This document shows, piece after piece, positions 50,045 to 58,862 of a DNA stretch of 64,000 nt (position 1 is its first letter; each line of letters opens with the position of its first letter). A program made the position numbers and the translations under genes. The notes beneath the pieces are model-generated. The model saw nothing but the letters and a program-made list of their open reading frames with translations, ran no database searches and had not been told where the DNA came from. The stretch spans positions 389,670-453,669 of the forward strand of contig JAUZSP010000003.1 in NCBI GenBank assembly GCA_030949385.1, in the 5' to 3' direction. The stretch comes from Gammaproteobacteria bacterium. GTDB lineage: Bacteria; Pseudomonadota; Gammaproteobacteria; JAUZRS01.

Positions 50045-50336
50045 CTGGGTAGAATTTTTTCAGTATAGTATTTTTACATTGGGAGTGGTTTTTGTTTTAT
50101 TTCCGATGGGGGTTAATTTTACTTATGCTGGAATTAAGTATTTTAAAAAATATAAATTTTCTAAGTTTCCTAATAGCATGGATAAATCTTTTGGTGAATA
50201 TCCGCATGAGATGATTTTGATTGGCCTGTTTGCTTTGTCTTTCTCAATTTGGTATTTGTTTTTTGATGTGGATGGTGCGGGAGGAGGTAATTTGATCAAT
50301 TTTTTAAGGGAGTCAAAGGAGTTTTTGGTGAAATAA
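50028..50336 (+). CDS. putative membrane immunity protein 3
   Basis: 102 residues from TTG 50028, inside the end of cassette 3 (17-nt overlap). Two hydrophobic helices ([38 protein letters not shown]) separated by a basic loop. A membrane-embedded immunity protein would suit a tip that acts on the inner membrane. AT-rich like the other tips and immunity genes. No family recognised. Confidence 0.55.
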   Translation: MLEINNWVEFFQYSIFTLGVVFVLFPMGVNFTYAGIKYFKKYKFSKFPNSMDKSFGEYPHEMILIGLFALSFSIWYLFFDVDGAGGGNLINFLRESKEFLVK

Positions 50337-50339
50337 ATG

Positions 50340-50741
50340 ATTATTCTACAATCCAAGCAGCGGCAAGCAGACGCAGTTGATCCTGCCCCGAGGCACCTTT
50401 GTCTATGGTTACACGCCCAGCAGTGGCCAACTGGAGAGCATTACCACGCCCAGCGGAGAGGTGTTGAGTTACGCTTATGACGGTATTTTAAACACCCGAC
50501 AAACGTGGGCGGGCAGCATCAACGGTTCGGTGAGCAACACTTTTAATACCGACTTTGCCGTTGCCAGCCGCCAAGTGAACAACGCCTAGACCCTGTACCA
50601 AACCAGCCTAGACGAAGCCACAAAAGAGCGCGACAAACTGGGGCGAATCCGCTTTAAAACCGAAAACATCCAAGGTCAGGTGAGCCAAAGTGAATACAGT
50701 TACGACTTAGCGGGGCGTTTGATCCGCGAGATCAAAGACGG
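50340..50741 (+). pseudogene. broken Rhs core fragment (copy 4)
   Basis: Begins with a more 5' part of an Rhs core that the other copies lack (ILPRGTFVYGYTPSSGQLE, TTPSGEVLSYAYDG). It joins the shared core at ...[21 protein letters not shown] at 50587-50589 stands where copy 2 has CAG (AQTLYQ), so translation stops. Core homology ends after EIKDG at about 50741, and palindromic repeats follow. It carries no tip. Confidence 0.8.
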
Positions 50742-50754
50742 TATTGCACGGTTT

Positions 50755-50850
50755 CGTAGGGAGCACTAACCGAAGGGCAGTGCGCCGATAAAAACCAGCA
50801 GGAGCAAATCCCCCTCGATCCCCCTTTTTCAAAGTGGGAAGCCCAGATTT
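50755..50850. repeat. dispersed intergenic repeats downstream of the Rhs array
   Basis: 50755-50791 is the second copy of the element seen at 30414-30450 (reverse orientation), with the shared block AACCGAAGGGC. It is followed by AAATCCCCCTCGATCCCCC and TTTTTCAAAGTGGGAAGCC (50809-50848), a type of C-rich repeat I recognise as common between genes in several bacteria. No coding capacity. Confidence 0.55.
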
Positions 50851-50880
50851 AATTATTGTCGCAAGACTTGGAAGGCACGT

Positions 50881-50936
50881 TCTGGTTTCCACGAAAGACC
50901 GTGGGAACCAGAGCAAGGGCGGAAAATGTTCCGCCC
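50881..50936. repeat. two adjacent long hairpins
   Basis: TCTGGTTTCCACG (50881-50893) pairs with CGTGGGAACCAGA (50900-50912), one mismatch. GGGCGGAA (50917-50924) pairs perfectly with TTCCGCCC (50929-50936). They may also serve as terminators for copA (minus), whose stop lies 50 nt further right. Confidence 0.6.
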
Positions 50937-50986
50937 CTACCTAGCGTTCTTATTTCGTGCGTAACATCAGTTGTTCCTTGAGGCCA

Positions 50987-53225
50987 TTAGGCCTTAAACC
51001 GTCGCAACCTCAAACTGTTACTGACCACAAACAGAGATGAAACGCTCATCGCAGCAGCGGCAATCATCGGGTTTAATAACCAGCCCGTCAGCGGAAAAAA
51101 CAGCCCCGCTGCCAAGGGAATCAAAGCGACGTTGTAGGCGTACGCCCAGAAAAAATTATGCCGAATGGTTTTTAGGGTCTGCTGTGCCAGCTTGATCGCT
51201 TTGCTGATGCCGTGCAGTTGACCGGACATTAGAATCACATCGGCGGCTTCAATGGCGATGTCGGTACCCGTGCCGATGGCGATGCCCACCTCTGCTTGTG
51301 CCAGCGCCGGAGCGTCGTTGATGCCGTCACCGACAAAGGCCACTTTCGCTCCCGTTTGTTGCAGTCGTTTCACCTCACGGGCTTTGTCGGCGGGTAAGAC
51401 ATTGGCAATCACGCTGTCAATGCCCACCTGATCGGCCACCGCTTGAGCGGTGTGGGGATGATCGCCGGTCAGCAGCATCACCTTCAAGCCCCGCTCTTTT
51501 AGAGCTGCAACGGTGCTGCGGCTCTCCTCTTTGATTGGATCGGCCACCGCCAGCAGCCCAGCCAAAACACCATCGACGGCGATAAAAATCGGCGTGGCAG
51601 CGGCTTTGGCCTGCACCTCGGCCTCGGCGGCCAAGGGAGCCAGATCCAGCCCCAGCTTCAGCATCAGCCGTTCGGCACCGATCTCGATGTTATGCCCCTC
51701 CACCTCGGCACTGAGACCAAAGCCCACTTCAGCCTGAAACTGCGTGGCGGCGCTGAGGCTGAGGTTGCGTGCCTGCGCGGCGCTTACCACCGCTTTGGCA
51801 ATGGGGTGTTCGCTTTGACTCTCGGCGCTGGCGGCCCACTGCAACAGCTGGTTTTCATCGCCGTGCAGGGCGATGATTTTCACCAGCTCGGGGAAACCTT
51901 TGGTGACGGTGCCGGTTTTATCCAGCACCACGGTGTCGATCTCCGCTAACGCCTCCAGCGCCGGGCCTTTGCGAAACAGCAGACCCAGCTCCGCCCCTTT
52001 GCCGGTGGCGACCATAATGGCCGTCGGTGTGGCCAACCCCATCGCACAGGGGCAGGCAATGACCAGTACAGAGACGGCGGCTACGAAAGCGTAGTTGAGG
52101 CTCGGTTCTGGCCCGATCAGCAACCAAGTGATAAAGGTGATGCTGGCCAGCAGCAAGACGATGGGGACAAACACAGCGGCGATTTTATCCGCCATCATCT
52201 GAATCGGCGGTTTGCCTGCCTGCGCCTCTTCCACCAAATGGATGATCTGCGCTAAAAGGGTGTTTTCACCCACCTGCTCGGCTTCGAAGTGCAGTGCGCC
52301 GCTCTGGTTGATCGTGCCGCCGATGAGCTTGTCACCGCTGTTTTTTTCCACCGCCAGCGGTTCACCGCTGATCATCGCTTCATCGACAAAGCTGCTGCCT
52401 TGCGTTACTTCGCCATCGACGGGGACGCGCTCGCCCGGTTTGACCAAGATCAGATCGCCCGTGCGTACCGACTCGATGGGAACGGATTCTGCCTCACCGT
52501 TGCGGATTACGGTGGCGGTTTTGGGTTGCAGCGCTACCAGCTTGCGGATGGCGCTGGAGGTACGGCCTTTGGCGGCACTTTCCAAGTATTTACCAAGCAA
52601 AATCAGGGTCACGATCACCGCCGCCGCTTCAAAATAGCTGTTGGCGGTACCGGCGGGAAAGAGCTGCGGTCAGCAGCAAGGCCAGCAGAGAATAAAAATA
52701 CGCGGCGGAGCTGCCAAACATCACCAGCGTGTTCATTCCTGGGGCAAGCTGTTGCAGCTCGCTCCAGCCGTGACGGTAAAAACTGCGCCCAGCGCCAAAC
52801 AGCACTGGCGTGGCGAGCAGCAGCTCCATCAGATGCCAGCCTCCTTGTGGCATCAACTCCAGCATGGCGTTGCTGAGGGCGGGGATGAACATCGGCCCCA
52901 TGCTGATGAGGATCAGCGGCAGGGTGAAGAGCAGGGCAAACCGCAGCCGCTGTTTGAGGTTGTTCTGCTCGCGCTCTTGCAGGCTTTCGGTTGCGTTGTT
53001 CTCTTGTTCGGCTTCAATGGCCTGAAAGCCGAGTTTGTTGATGCGCGCATAGAGTTGCGCTGGGCTGACGGTTTCGGGTAGGTAGTTGATGCTGGCTTGC
53101 GCAGTACCGAGGTTGACTTGCGCTTTTATTACACCTGGCAGTTTGTTCAGCACGCGTTCAATGCGTCCGCTGCAGGCGGCGCAAGTCATGCCTTCGACGG
53201 CAAAACGAATTTCAGTTTGGCTCAT
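50987..53225 (-). pseudogene. copA: copper-translocating P1B-type ATPase CopA, frameshifted
   Basis: Exports Cu(I) from the cytoplasm using ATP. The N-terminal frame (53225 to about 52660) has a heavy-metal domain with C15-A-A-C18 and the first helices. It shifts frame near 52660-52667 (one extra base relative to the family sequence LFPAGTANSYFEAAAV). The second frame carries actuator SGEPLAVEK, the metal-transport motif CPC (ACPCAMGLATPT), phosphorylation site DKTGTVTKG, and hinge GDGINDAPALAQA. All catalytic motifs are intact apart from the shift. Single soft-metal-binding domain rather than two. Confidence 0.85.
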
Positions 53226-53305
53226 GGCTGTTCCTCGTTGAATGGGGGCGTGGGTGTGTGTACTACTGACCGCAGTGAGGATGAAAAGTTGGGCGGCAGT
53301 GTAGC

Positions 53306-54118
53306 TCAGCGTCGGTATTGCGACCAGTCGTGATGGGGATCACCAAAAACTAAGAAGTGGGGGTTGAGCAGCGAGGCTTTTGTGTTGTAGCGCAGCGGTT
53401 TGAGATTGAGGTGGGTGATCTGGCCTCCGGCTTCTTCGACGATGCACTGTGCGGCGGCGGTGTCCCACTCGGAGGTGGGGCCGAGGCGGGGGTAGAGATC
53501 CGCTGCGCCTTCGGCCACCAAGCAGGATTTGATCGAGCTGCCCATGGGGATGATGCGGTGGGGTGGCAGGGCGGCGATGTAGTTTTGCTGGCGCGGCCCG
53601 CCTGGGTTGCTGCTGCTGGCGAGGGTGACGTTGTTGAGATCCAATTCCCGCGTCTGAATGGGAAAGGCGCTGTCGCTGCTGTTTTGTCGCCACGCTCCGG
53701 CGTTTTGGTGGGCGTAATAGAGGTGCCCAAAGACCGGCACATAGATCACCCCTAAGATGGGCTGGTGGTTGTGAATCAGGGCGATGTTGACGCTGAATTG
53801 ATCGCTGCGTTTGATAAATTCACGGGTGCCGTCGAGGGGGTCTACCAGCCAGTAGGTCTGCCAGCGGCTGCGTTCCAAAAAGGAGACGTGGATCGATTCT
53901 TCGGAGAGGATGGGGAAAGCGGGCAGCAATTTTTCCAGCTCGGCGACGATCAGGTGGTGGGCAGCGTAGTCGGCGTTGGTGACGGGGGTTTCATCGTCTT
54001 TGTGTTCGATCTGTAGTGAACGGCTGCTGTTGTAGACCTCTAAAATCACTTCACTGGCCTGTTTGGCGATGCGGATGCTGGCTTGGCAGAGGGTGGCTAA
54101 GGGGAGGTCTGGCTTCAT
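53306..54118 (-). CDS. cysQ: 3'(2'),5'-bisphosphate nucleotidase CysQ
   Basis: Hydrolyses PAP, a by-product of sulfate assimilation, to AMP. 270 residues. Metal-binding motifs LSEES, DPLDGTREF and WDTAAAQCIVEEAGG are the inositol-monophosphatase family signature in its CysQ form. Fits a genome handling APS/PAPS. 80 nt downstream of the copA start region on the same strand. Confidence 0.95.
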   Translation of the reverse strand: MKPDLPLATLCQASIRIAKQASEVILEVYNSSRSLQIEHKDDETPVTNADYAAHHLIVAELEKLLPAFPILSEESIHVSFLERSRWQTYWLVDPLDGTREFIKRSDQFSVNIALIHNHQPILGVIYVPVFGHLYYAHQNAGAWRQNSSDSAFPIQTRELDLNNVTLASSSNPGGPRQQNYIAALPPHRIIPMGSSIKSCLVAEGAADLYPRLGPTSEWDTAAAQCIVEEAGGQITHLNLKPLRYNTKASLLNPHFLVFGDPHHDWSQYRR

Positions 54119-54245
54119 AGTTAGGTGCTGGTGGTTTCAAAAACCTACCATAACCACCTTGGGCAGCGTTGACAATGGGGATGCGTAGGAGTGTGATGGC
54201 TTTGGAAATGAGTGCTGTTAGGAAGAATAATTCTTGGTGGAGTAG

Positions 54246-54265
54246 GTTCAAATGGAAATTTGAAC
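54246..54265. promoter_or_regulatory. 8+8 inverted repeat upstream of the VOC gene (possible operator)
   Basis: GTTCAAAT-N4-ATTTGAAC is a perfect inverted repeat 30 nt upstream of the VOC protein start. Dyads of this size commonly bind dimeric regulators; it could alternatively form an RNA hairpin. No T-run follows, so it is not a terminator. Confidence 0.4.
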
Positions 54266-54294
54266 ACATGTGCTCCCTTAAAAAGAGGTCTGTT

Positions 54295-54690
54295 ATGCAA
54301 GAAATCATAGGTGTTAATCACATTGGCATCCGAGTCAGCGACATGGCTACCGCACGGGCTTTTTATGAACAACTGGGGTTTGTGTTTTTGGTCGGTCCCA
54401 TTGGTCCTGAGCCGGTGGCAATTATGGAACATCCGTCAGGGGTGAATATCAACCTGATCCTTAATGCGGATGCAGGGCTGGGCAATAATATTTTGATGGA
54501 TGTGGCAGAGCGATACCCGGGTTACACCCACGTTGCTTTGGATGTGAATGATTTGAAAGCGGTGCAAAAGAAGATTGAAGCGTTGGGCGTTATCATTACC
54601 GAAGGGCCGATTGAATTGCCCAACGGTGGCACGATGCTGTTTATCCGAGATCAGGATAGAAATGTCATTGAGTTCCATCAGAACGGCTGA
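54295..54690 (+). CDS. VOC (glyoxalase/dioxygenase-fold) family protein
   Basis: 131 residues from ATG 54295, preceded by AAAGAGG. Two VOC half-modules: VNHIGIRVSDMATARAFYEQLGF with the first metal histidine, and YTHVALDVNDLKAVQKKIEALG ... FIRDQDRNVIEFHQ with the C-terminal glutamate. The ligand set fits a metal-dependent lyase or isomerase such as methylmalonyl-CoA epimerase or lactoylglutathione lyase; substrate cannot be chosen. Confidence 0.88.
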   Translation: MQEIIGVNHIGIRVSDMATARAFYEQLGFVFLVGPIGPEPVAIMEHPSGVNINLILNADAGLGNNILMDVAERYPGYTHVALDVNDLKAVQKKIEALGVIITEGPIELPNGGTMLFIRDQDRNVIEFHQNG

Positions 54691-54787
54691 TGTTGGCGGT
54701 GTGATCACGGTTCGGTGTAGCTGTGAGATGCGCCGTTTTTTTGTTAAATTGCGTGTCATTTGAAAATGTACATGGAGAGGATGAACG

Positions 54788-55114
54788 ATGGAGATAGAAA
54801 AACCCACAGATAAAGAAGGTTATTTGGTCGATCCAGATGACTGGAATGCCGATGTTGCGATGGCTTTGGCGGAAACGGAAGGGCTTGAGTTGATCGAGGG
54901 GCATTGGCCGGTGTTGCATCGAATGCGGGAATATTATTATGAACACCGGATTGCGCCTGACATTCGCCATATGATGAAATTTGTTGCCGATGAAAATGAG
55001 TGCAATAAAAAGGCTGCAAAGCAAATTATTTTCGAGCTGTTTCCCTACGGGTACGTCAAACAAGCGTGTAAGTTGGCCGGTATGAAACGGCCTCGGGCGT
55101 GGAGTTCGGGTTAA
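54788..55114 (+). CDS. DsrC/TusE family protein lacking the penultimate cysteine
   Basis: 108 residues. EGYLVDPDDWNADVA, LELIEGHWPVLHRMREYYYEHRIAPDIR and LFPYGYVKQACKLAGMKRPRAW align with DsrC/TusE. In DsrC the C-terminal arm carries two cysteines ten residues apart. Here Cys94 (ACKLAG) remains but Trp105 replaces the terminal one (RAWSSG), so sulfur-carrier chemistry as in DsrC or TusE is not expected. Such variants have been discussed as regulatory DsrC-like proteins. RBS AGAGG upstream. Not next to dsrAB or tusBCD. Confidence 0.88.
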   Translation: MEIEKPTDKEGYLVDPDDWNADVAMALAETEGLELIEGHWPVLHRMREYYYEHRIAPDIRHMMKFVADENECNKKAAKQIIFELFPYGYVKQACKLAGMKRPRAWSSG

Positions 55115-55138
55115 GAGTTGGATTACGCTTGAAAAAAG

Positions 55139-55813
55139 TTACAACACCCCCCGCTCGGCCAAGGAAACCGTCACCCCATCGCCGACAATAATATGATCCA
55201 AAACCCGAATGTCCACCAAGGCCAAAGCTTGCTTCAGTCGTTGGGTAATGGCTTCGTCCGCTTGGCTCGGTTCCGCTACTCCTGAAGGATGGTTGTGCGC
55301 TAAAATGACCGCCGCCGCGTTGTGTTTCAATGCCGCTTTCACCACCTCTCTTGGGTAGACATTCGCGCCATCAATGGTGCCGCGAAACAGCGGTTCATAG
55401 ACAATCACTCGATGGCGATTGTCGAGAAACAGACAAGCAAAAATCTCATGAGGCGAGTCGCGCAACTGGCTGAGCAGGTAGTCTCGGCTCGCTTGCGGTG
55501 AGGTCAGGCTGTCTCCGCGCTGCAACTGCTCCAACATGTGGCGGCGACTCATCTCTAAAACCGCTTGCAGTTGGGCGTATTTGGCGCTGCCCAAACCTTT
55601 GCTCTGGCAAAATCGTTGCTGATCGGCTTGCAGCAGTGCGCGCAAACCACCGTGTTCGTGTAACAGCTCCCGCGCCAGATCAACGGCAGTTTTTCCGGGA
55701 ATGCCGGTGCGTAGAAAAATCGCCAGCAGTTCGGCGGAAGAGAGCGCCGGTGCGCCTTGGGCGAGTAATTTCTCACGGGGACGCTCTTCGGCGGGCCAAT
55801 CGGTGATGGCGAT
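55139..55813 (-). CDS. radC: RadC family protein (JAB/MPN domain), apparent ATC start
   Basis: 224 residues, the normal RadC length. The C-terminal JAB domain has [20 protein letters not shown] (His-His-Asp metal site) and FLDNRHRVI. The N-terminal HhH-like part is [33 protein letters not shown]. The canonical MAI start appears as ATC-GCC-ATC at 55813, preceded by AAGGAG at ideal spacing, with a TAA two codons before it in frame. The start codon is therefore ATC, or an ATG altered by mutation or sequencing error. Role in the cell remains unclear despite the name. Confidence 0.88.
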   Translation of the reverse strand: MAITDWPAEERPREKLLAQGAPALSSAELLAIFLRTGIPGKTAVDLARELLHEHGGLRALLQADQQRFCQSKGLGSAKYAQLQAVLEMSRRHMLEQLQRGDSLTSPQASRDYLLSQLRDSPHEIFACLFLDNRHRVIVYEPLFRGTIDGANVYPREVVKAALKHNAAAVILAHNHPSGVAEPSQADEAITQRLKQALALVDIRVLDHIIVGDGVTVSLAERGVL

Positions 55814-55893
55814 GGTTTACTCCTTGATGGTTTTTGGTGAGAATGAGTTTCAGCAAATATCAGACCCGTTCACTACTTTGGAGCATGTTGTCT

Positions 55894-57111
55894 ATGGCCT
55901 TTCTGCTGGATCAAAAAATCGTCTTGGGTGTCAGCGGTGGCATTGCCGCTTACAAAAGTGCGGAATTGGTGCGCTTACTGAAAAAAGCCGGAGCGCAGGT
56001 GCGGGTGGTGATGACCGCTAATGCCAGCCAATTTGTTACCCCTCTGACGTTGCAGGCGCTCTCGGGAGAGGCGGTGCGCAGCGCGCTGTTTGATGCGCAA
56101 GCAGAGGCGGCCATGAGCCACATTGAGCTGGCGCGTTGGGCGGATCTGATTTTGATTGCGCCGTGCAGTGCCGATCTGATGGCCAAATTGGCCAACGGTC
56201 TGGCAGACGATCTGCTTAGCACCGTGTGTTTGGCCAGCGAAGCGCCGATCTGGCTGGCTCCGGCGATGAATCGCGTCATGTGGAGCAAAATGGTGACGCA
56301 GGTCAATGTGCAGCGGCTGCGTTCTTTTGGTTTTCATCTGCTGGGGCCGGGTTCCGGTGAGCAGGCCTGTGGCGAAGTGGGTGTGGGGCGCATGTTGGAG
56401 CCGCAGGCGTTGCTGGCAGAGGTGGTGGAGTTTTTCAGCCCCGTTGAGCCTTTTTTAGTCGGAGTGAAACTGCTGATCACCGCAGGTCCAACCCATGAAG
56501 CAATTGATCCGGTGCGCTACATCAGTAATCGCAGCTCCGGCAAGATGGGCTTTGCTTTGGCACAGGCGGCGGCGGAAGCGGGGGCTGAGGTGAGCTTGGT
56601 GAGTGGGCCGGTTGCACTGGCCACGCCTGCGGGGGTGTTGCGTACCGAGGTGGAAAGCGCGCTACAGATGCACACGGCGGTTATGCAGCAGGTGGTTGGG
56701 CAGGATATTTTTATCGCCTGTGCAGCGGTGGCGGATTATTGTTTAGAGCAGCCTAGCGCAGAGAAGATTAAAAAAAGCAGCAAGGAGTTGGTTTTGCAGT
56801 TGCGGCGCAATGCCGATATTTTGGCCGAGGTCTCAGCTCTGGATGAAGATGAGCGCCCTTTTTGTGTCGGTTTTGCCGCTGAAACGGAAAATCTTGAGCA
56901 GTACGCGCTGGATAAAATGCAGCGTAAACGTTTGGATCTGATCGCCGCCAATTGGGTCGGTGTTGAGGACAGTGGTTTTGAATCCGATAATAATGCGCTG
57001 CATCTGTTCTGGCCAGGTGGGCAGAAAAAATTACTGAAGAGCAGCAAACTGGAAATCGCACGGCAGCTATTAGAGGTGGTGGTTGAGCGTTTTGATCAGA
57101 GTGATGGGTGA
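55894..57111 (+). CDS. coaBC: bifunctional phosphopantothenoylcysteine decarboxylase / phosphopantothenate-cysteine ligase
   Basis: Two steps of coenzyme A synthesis. ATG 55894 (MAFLLDQKIVLGVSGGIAAYKSAEL) gives 405 residues with TTGGAG upstream. CoaC part: SHIELARWADLILIAPCSAD (active His), APAMNRVMW, ACGEVGVGRMLEP (active Cys). CoaB part: ITAGPTHEAIDPVRYISNRSSGKMG and ACAAVADYCLE. Divergent from radC, a common arrangement. Confidence 0.95.
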   Translation: MAFLLDQKIVLGVSGGIAAYKSAELVRLLKKAGAQVRVVMTANASQFVTPLTLQALSGEAVRSALFDAQAEAAMSHIELARWADLILIAPCSADLMAKLANGLADDLLSTVCLASEAPIWLAPAMNRVMWSKMVTQVNVQRLRSFGFHLLGPGSGEQACGEVGVGRMLEPQALLAEVVEFFSPVEPFLVGVKLLITAGPTHEAIDPVRYISNRSSGKMGFALAQAAAEAGAEVSLVSGPVALATPAGVLRTEVESALQMHTAVMQQVVGQDIFIACAAVADYCLEQPSAEKIKKSSKELVLQLRRNADILAEVSALDEDERPFCVGFAAETENLEQYALDKMQRKRLDLIAANWVGVEDSGFESDNNALHLFWPGGQKKLLKSSKLEIARQLLEVVVERFDQSDG

Positions 57112-57139
57112 GATCCAGATCTTGGTGGCGCTGATTTTT

Positions 57140-57946
57140 TTAGTGATTGATGGTTGGTGGGTAGAGAGTGCAGTCGGAAGGCAGTTGTACCTCAAGGCTA
57201 ATGGGCAGGTGGTCTGATTCGCTTGGCAGCACCTCGGCTTTACTGACTTTTATTTCTGGAGTAACCAAAATGTGGTCGAAATTCTTTCTTGGTTGCCAAC
57301 TGGGCCAGGTATTAAAGTAGAGTTCCGGTTGTTGCAAGTTGGCCATCTCAAAAAAGAGCCGCATTTCGCTGCTCTCTAACGAAGTGTTGAAATCGCCCAT
57401 AATAATGGCGTGCTCAAAACGGCGCAAAATACGCGCGATGTAAAGCAGTTGTTTTTGCCGTGCCCGTTTTCCCAGCGCCAGATGAACCACCATCACCGCC
57501 AATTTTTTACCGTCTGCACCAAACTTTAACAACAACGCGCCTCGTCCAGGCACTAAGCCCGGCAGTGCCAATTGGCTCACCGAGTGTGGTTGCAGACGTG
57601 AGATGGCTCCCAAGCTGTGGCTGGCCAGATGACCAATACGACGGTTGGTGCGTTCGTGCCAGCAGGGGAAGTGCGCCAGTTTGGCCAGTTGCTCGGTTTG
57701 GTTGATAAAACCGCTGCGCAGACTGCCTGAATCACTCTCTTGCAGTGCCACTAAGTCGTAGTGTTCAACCTGTTTGGCAATGGCGACGAGGGTTTCGCTG
57801 CGGCCTTTGTAGGGCAGCAGGTGTTTCCAGCCGCCGGTAAAGTATTGACGATAGGTACGGGTGGTGATGCCCACTTGGATGTTGTAACTGAGCAGCCGCA
57901 GTGACTGCCTTGTTTGCTGAGGTGCTGATGCGCTGCTCGATTCCAT
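57140..57946 (-). CDS. endonuclease/exonuclease/phosphatase family protein
   Basis: 268 residues with the EEP catalytic set: LRLLSYNIQVG, LVALQESDSG, VVHLALGKRAR, IIMGDFNTS, FDHILV and SESDHLPI. No signal peptide. Could be a nuclease or a phospholipid phosphatase; substrate unknown. 16 nt upstream of dsbA in transcription order, i.e. dsbA follows on the same strand ahead of it. Confidence 0.85.
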   Translation of the reverse strand: MESSSASAPQQTRQSLRLLSYNIQVGITTRTYRQYFTGGWKHLLPYKGRSETLVAIAKQVEHYDLVALQESDSGSLRSGFINQTEQLAKLAHFPCWHERTNRRIGHLASHSLGAISRLQPHSVSQLALPGLVPGRGALLLKFGADGKKLAVMVVHLALGKRARQKQLLYIARILRRFEHAIIMGDFNTSLESSEMRLFFEMANLQQPELYFNTWPSWQPRKNFDHILVTPEIKVSKAEVLPSESDHLPISLEVQLPSDCTLYPPTINH

Positions 57947-57962
57947 GAGGCGGGCTTCCAGT

Positions 57963-58606
57963 TTAGGGTTTGGCTGGCTGAGGTAGCAGAGCCAACTCTT
58001 CGGCCACCAGCTCGTCGATAATGCCGACCATGCGCGGGTAGCTGCCCGCCAAACTGCCAGAGGTGCGGTATTTGCCGTTGACGATCACTGCTGGCACACC
58101 TTGAATCCCCGATGCTTTGACTAACTGCTTGCTGCGACGAATTTTGGTTTCGACGGCAAAAGAGTGCATGGCTTCTTTAAAGGCTTTTTCATCCATACCG
58201 AGTTCGGTCACAAAATCGAGAATGGCATTTTCTGTGTAGATTTTGCGTTTCTGTTTGTGCATGGCACTGAAGAGGGCGTGATGAAATCGCCCCATCAGAT
58301 CCAACATTTGAGCGGCATAAAAGGCGCGTGCGTGTGGTTCCCATTTTGGGTTGAAGATGGCGGGGATTTGGGTGAAAAGGGTGTTGGCGGGTTTTTTTTT
58401 GTGGCCCAGGCATTGATGTGGGGTTCAAAGTCGTAACAGTGAGGGCAGCCGTACCAAAAAAATTCAATGACTTCGACTTTATCTGCGGGGTGTGAGAGGG
58501 GGCTGGTCAGTGGCTCGTACTCTTCGTAGGCTTCGGCTGCCAAGGAGGAACCTGCAACCATGAGGCTGAGAGTGGCTGCAAAGAATATGGTTAATAATTT
58601 TCCCAT
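57963..58606 (-). pseudogene. dsbA: thiol:disulfide interchange protein DsbA, frameshifted at an A9 run
   Basis: Periplasmic disulfide oxidase. ATG 58606 gives a signal peptide (MGKLLTIFFAATLSLMVAGSSLAA) and active site C54-P-H-C57 in FFWYGCPHCYDFEP. The reading leaves frame in nine A (plus 58392-58400) just after INAWATKK. The other frame continues the DsbA fold (MLDLMGRFHHALFSAMHKQKRKI) through the cis-Pro loop GIQGVPAVIVNG to the stop. Ten A would restore a protein of about 213 residues. Slippage or a homopolymer read error are both plausible. Confidence 0.85.
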
Positions 58607-58802
58607 GGATTTTATCTCTAAGTAGTGGGGGGTCACATTTTCGCCGCAGATCGGCATTGGAAAGTGTAACCCAGATCAAAATAACATCATGCTTAGGAAA
58701 GTAAATTGTGTGATCAACTGCTCAATTTTTGTCCAATTAAGCCAGTGTCATGCCATTTACTTGCTGCTGAGACGCTGAGTGTTTGTTTTAGTTCGTGTTG
58801 AT

Positions 58803-58835
58803 AAAAATAAAGGCAGTGAAAAGCCACTCCCTTTT
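58803..58835 (-). terminator. probable terminator after cytochrome c4
   Basis: On the minus strand AAGGGAGTG-gctttt-CACTGCCTT forms a stem with small bulges, followed by TATTTTTAT. It lies 28-60 nt after the cytochrome stop. The rest of the 58607-58862 gap shows no coding capacity. Confidence 0.6.
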
Positions 58836-58862
58836 TGACCTTGCTTACTAATCGACCGGCTG

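Noticed and set aside
54153..54170. ACCACCTTGGGCAGCGTT upstream of the VOC gene matches 17 of 18 bases at 46876-46893 at the start of Rhs cassette 2
   Set aside because: One such near-match is about what chance gives in 64 kb, and no wider similarity surrounds it.
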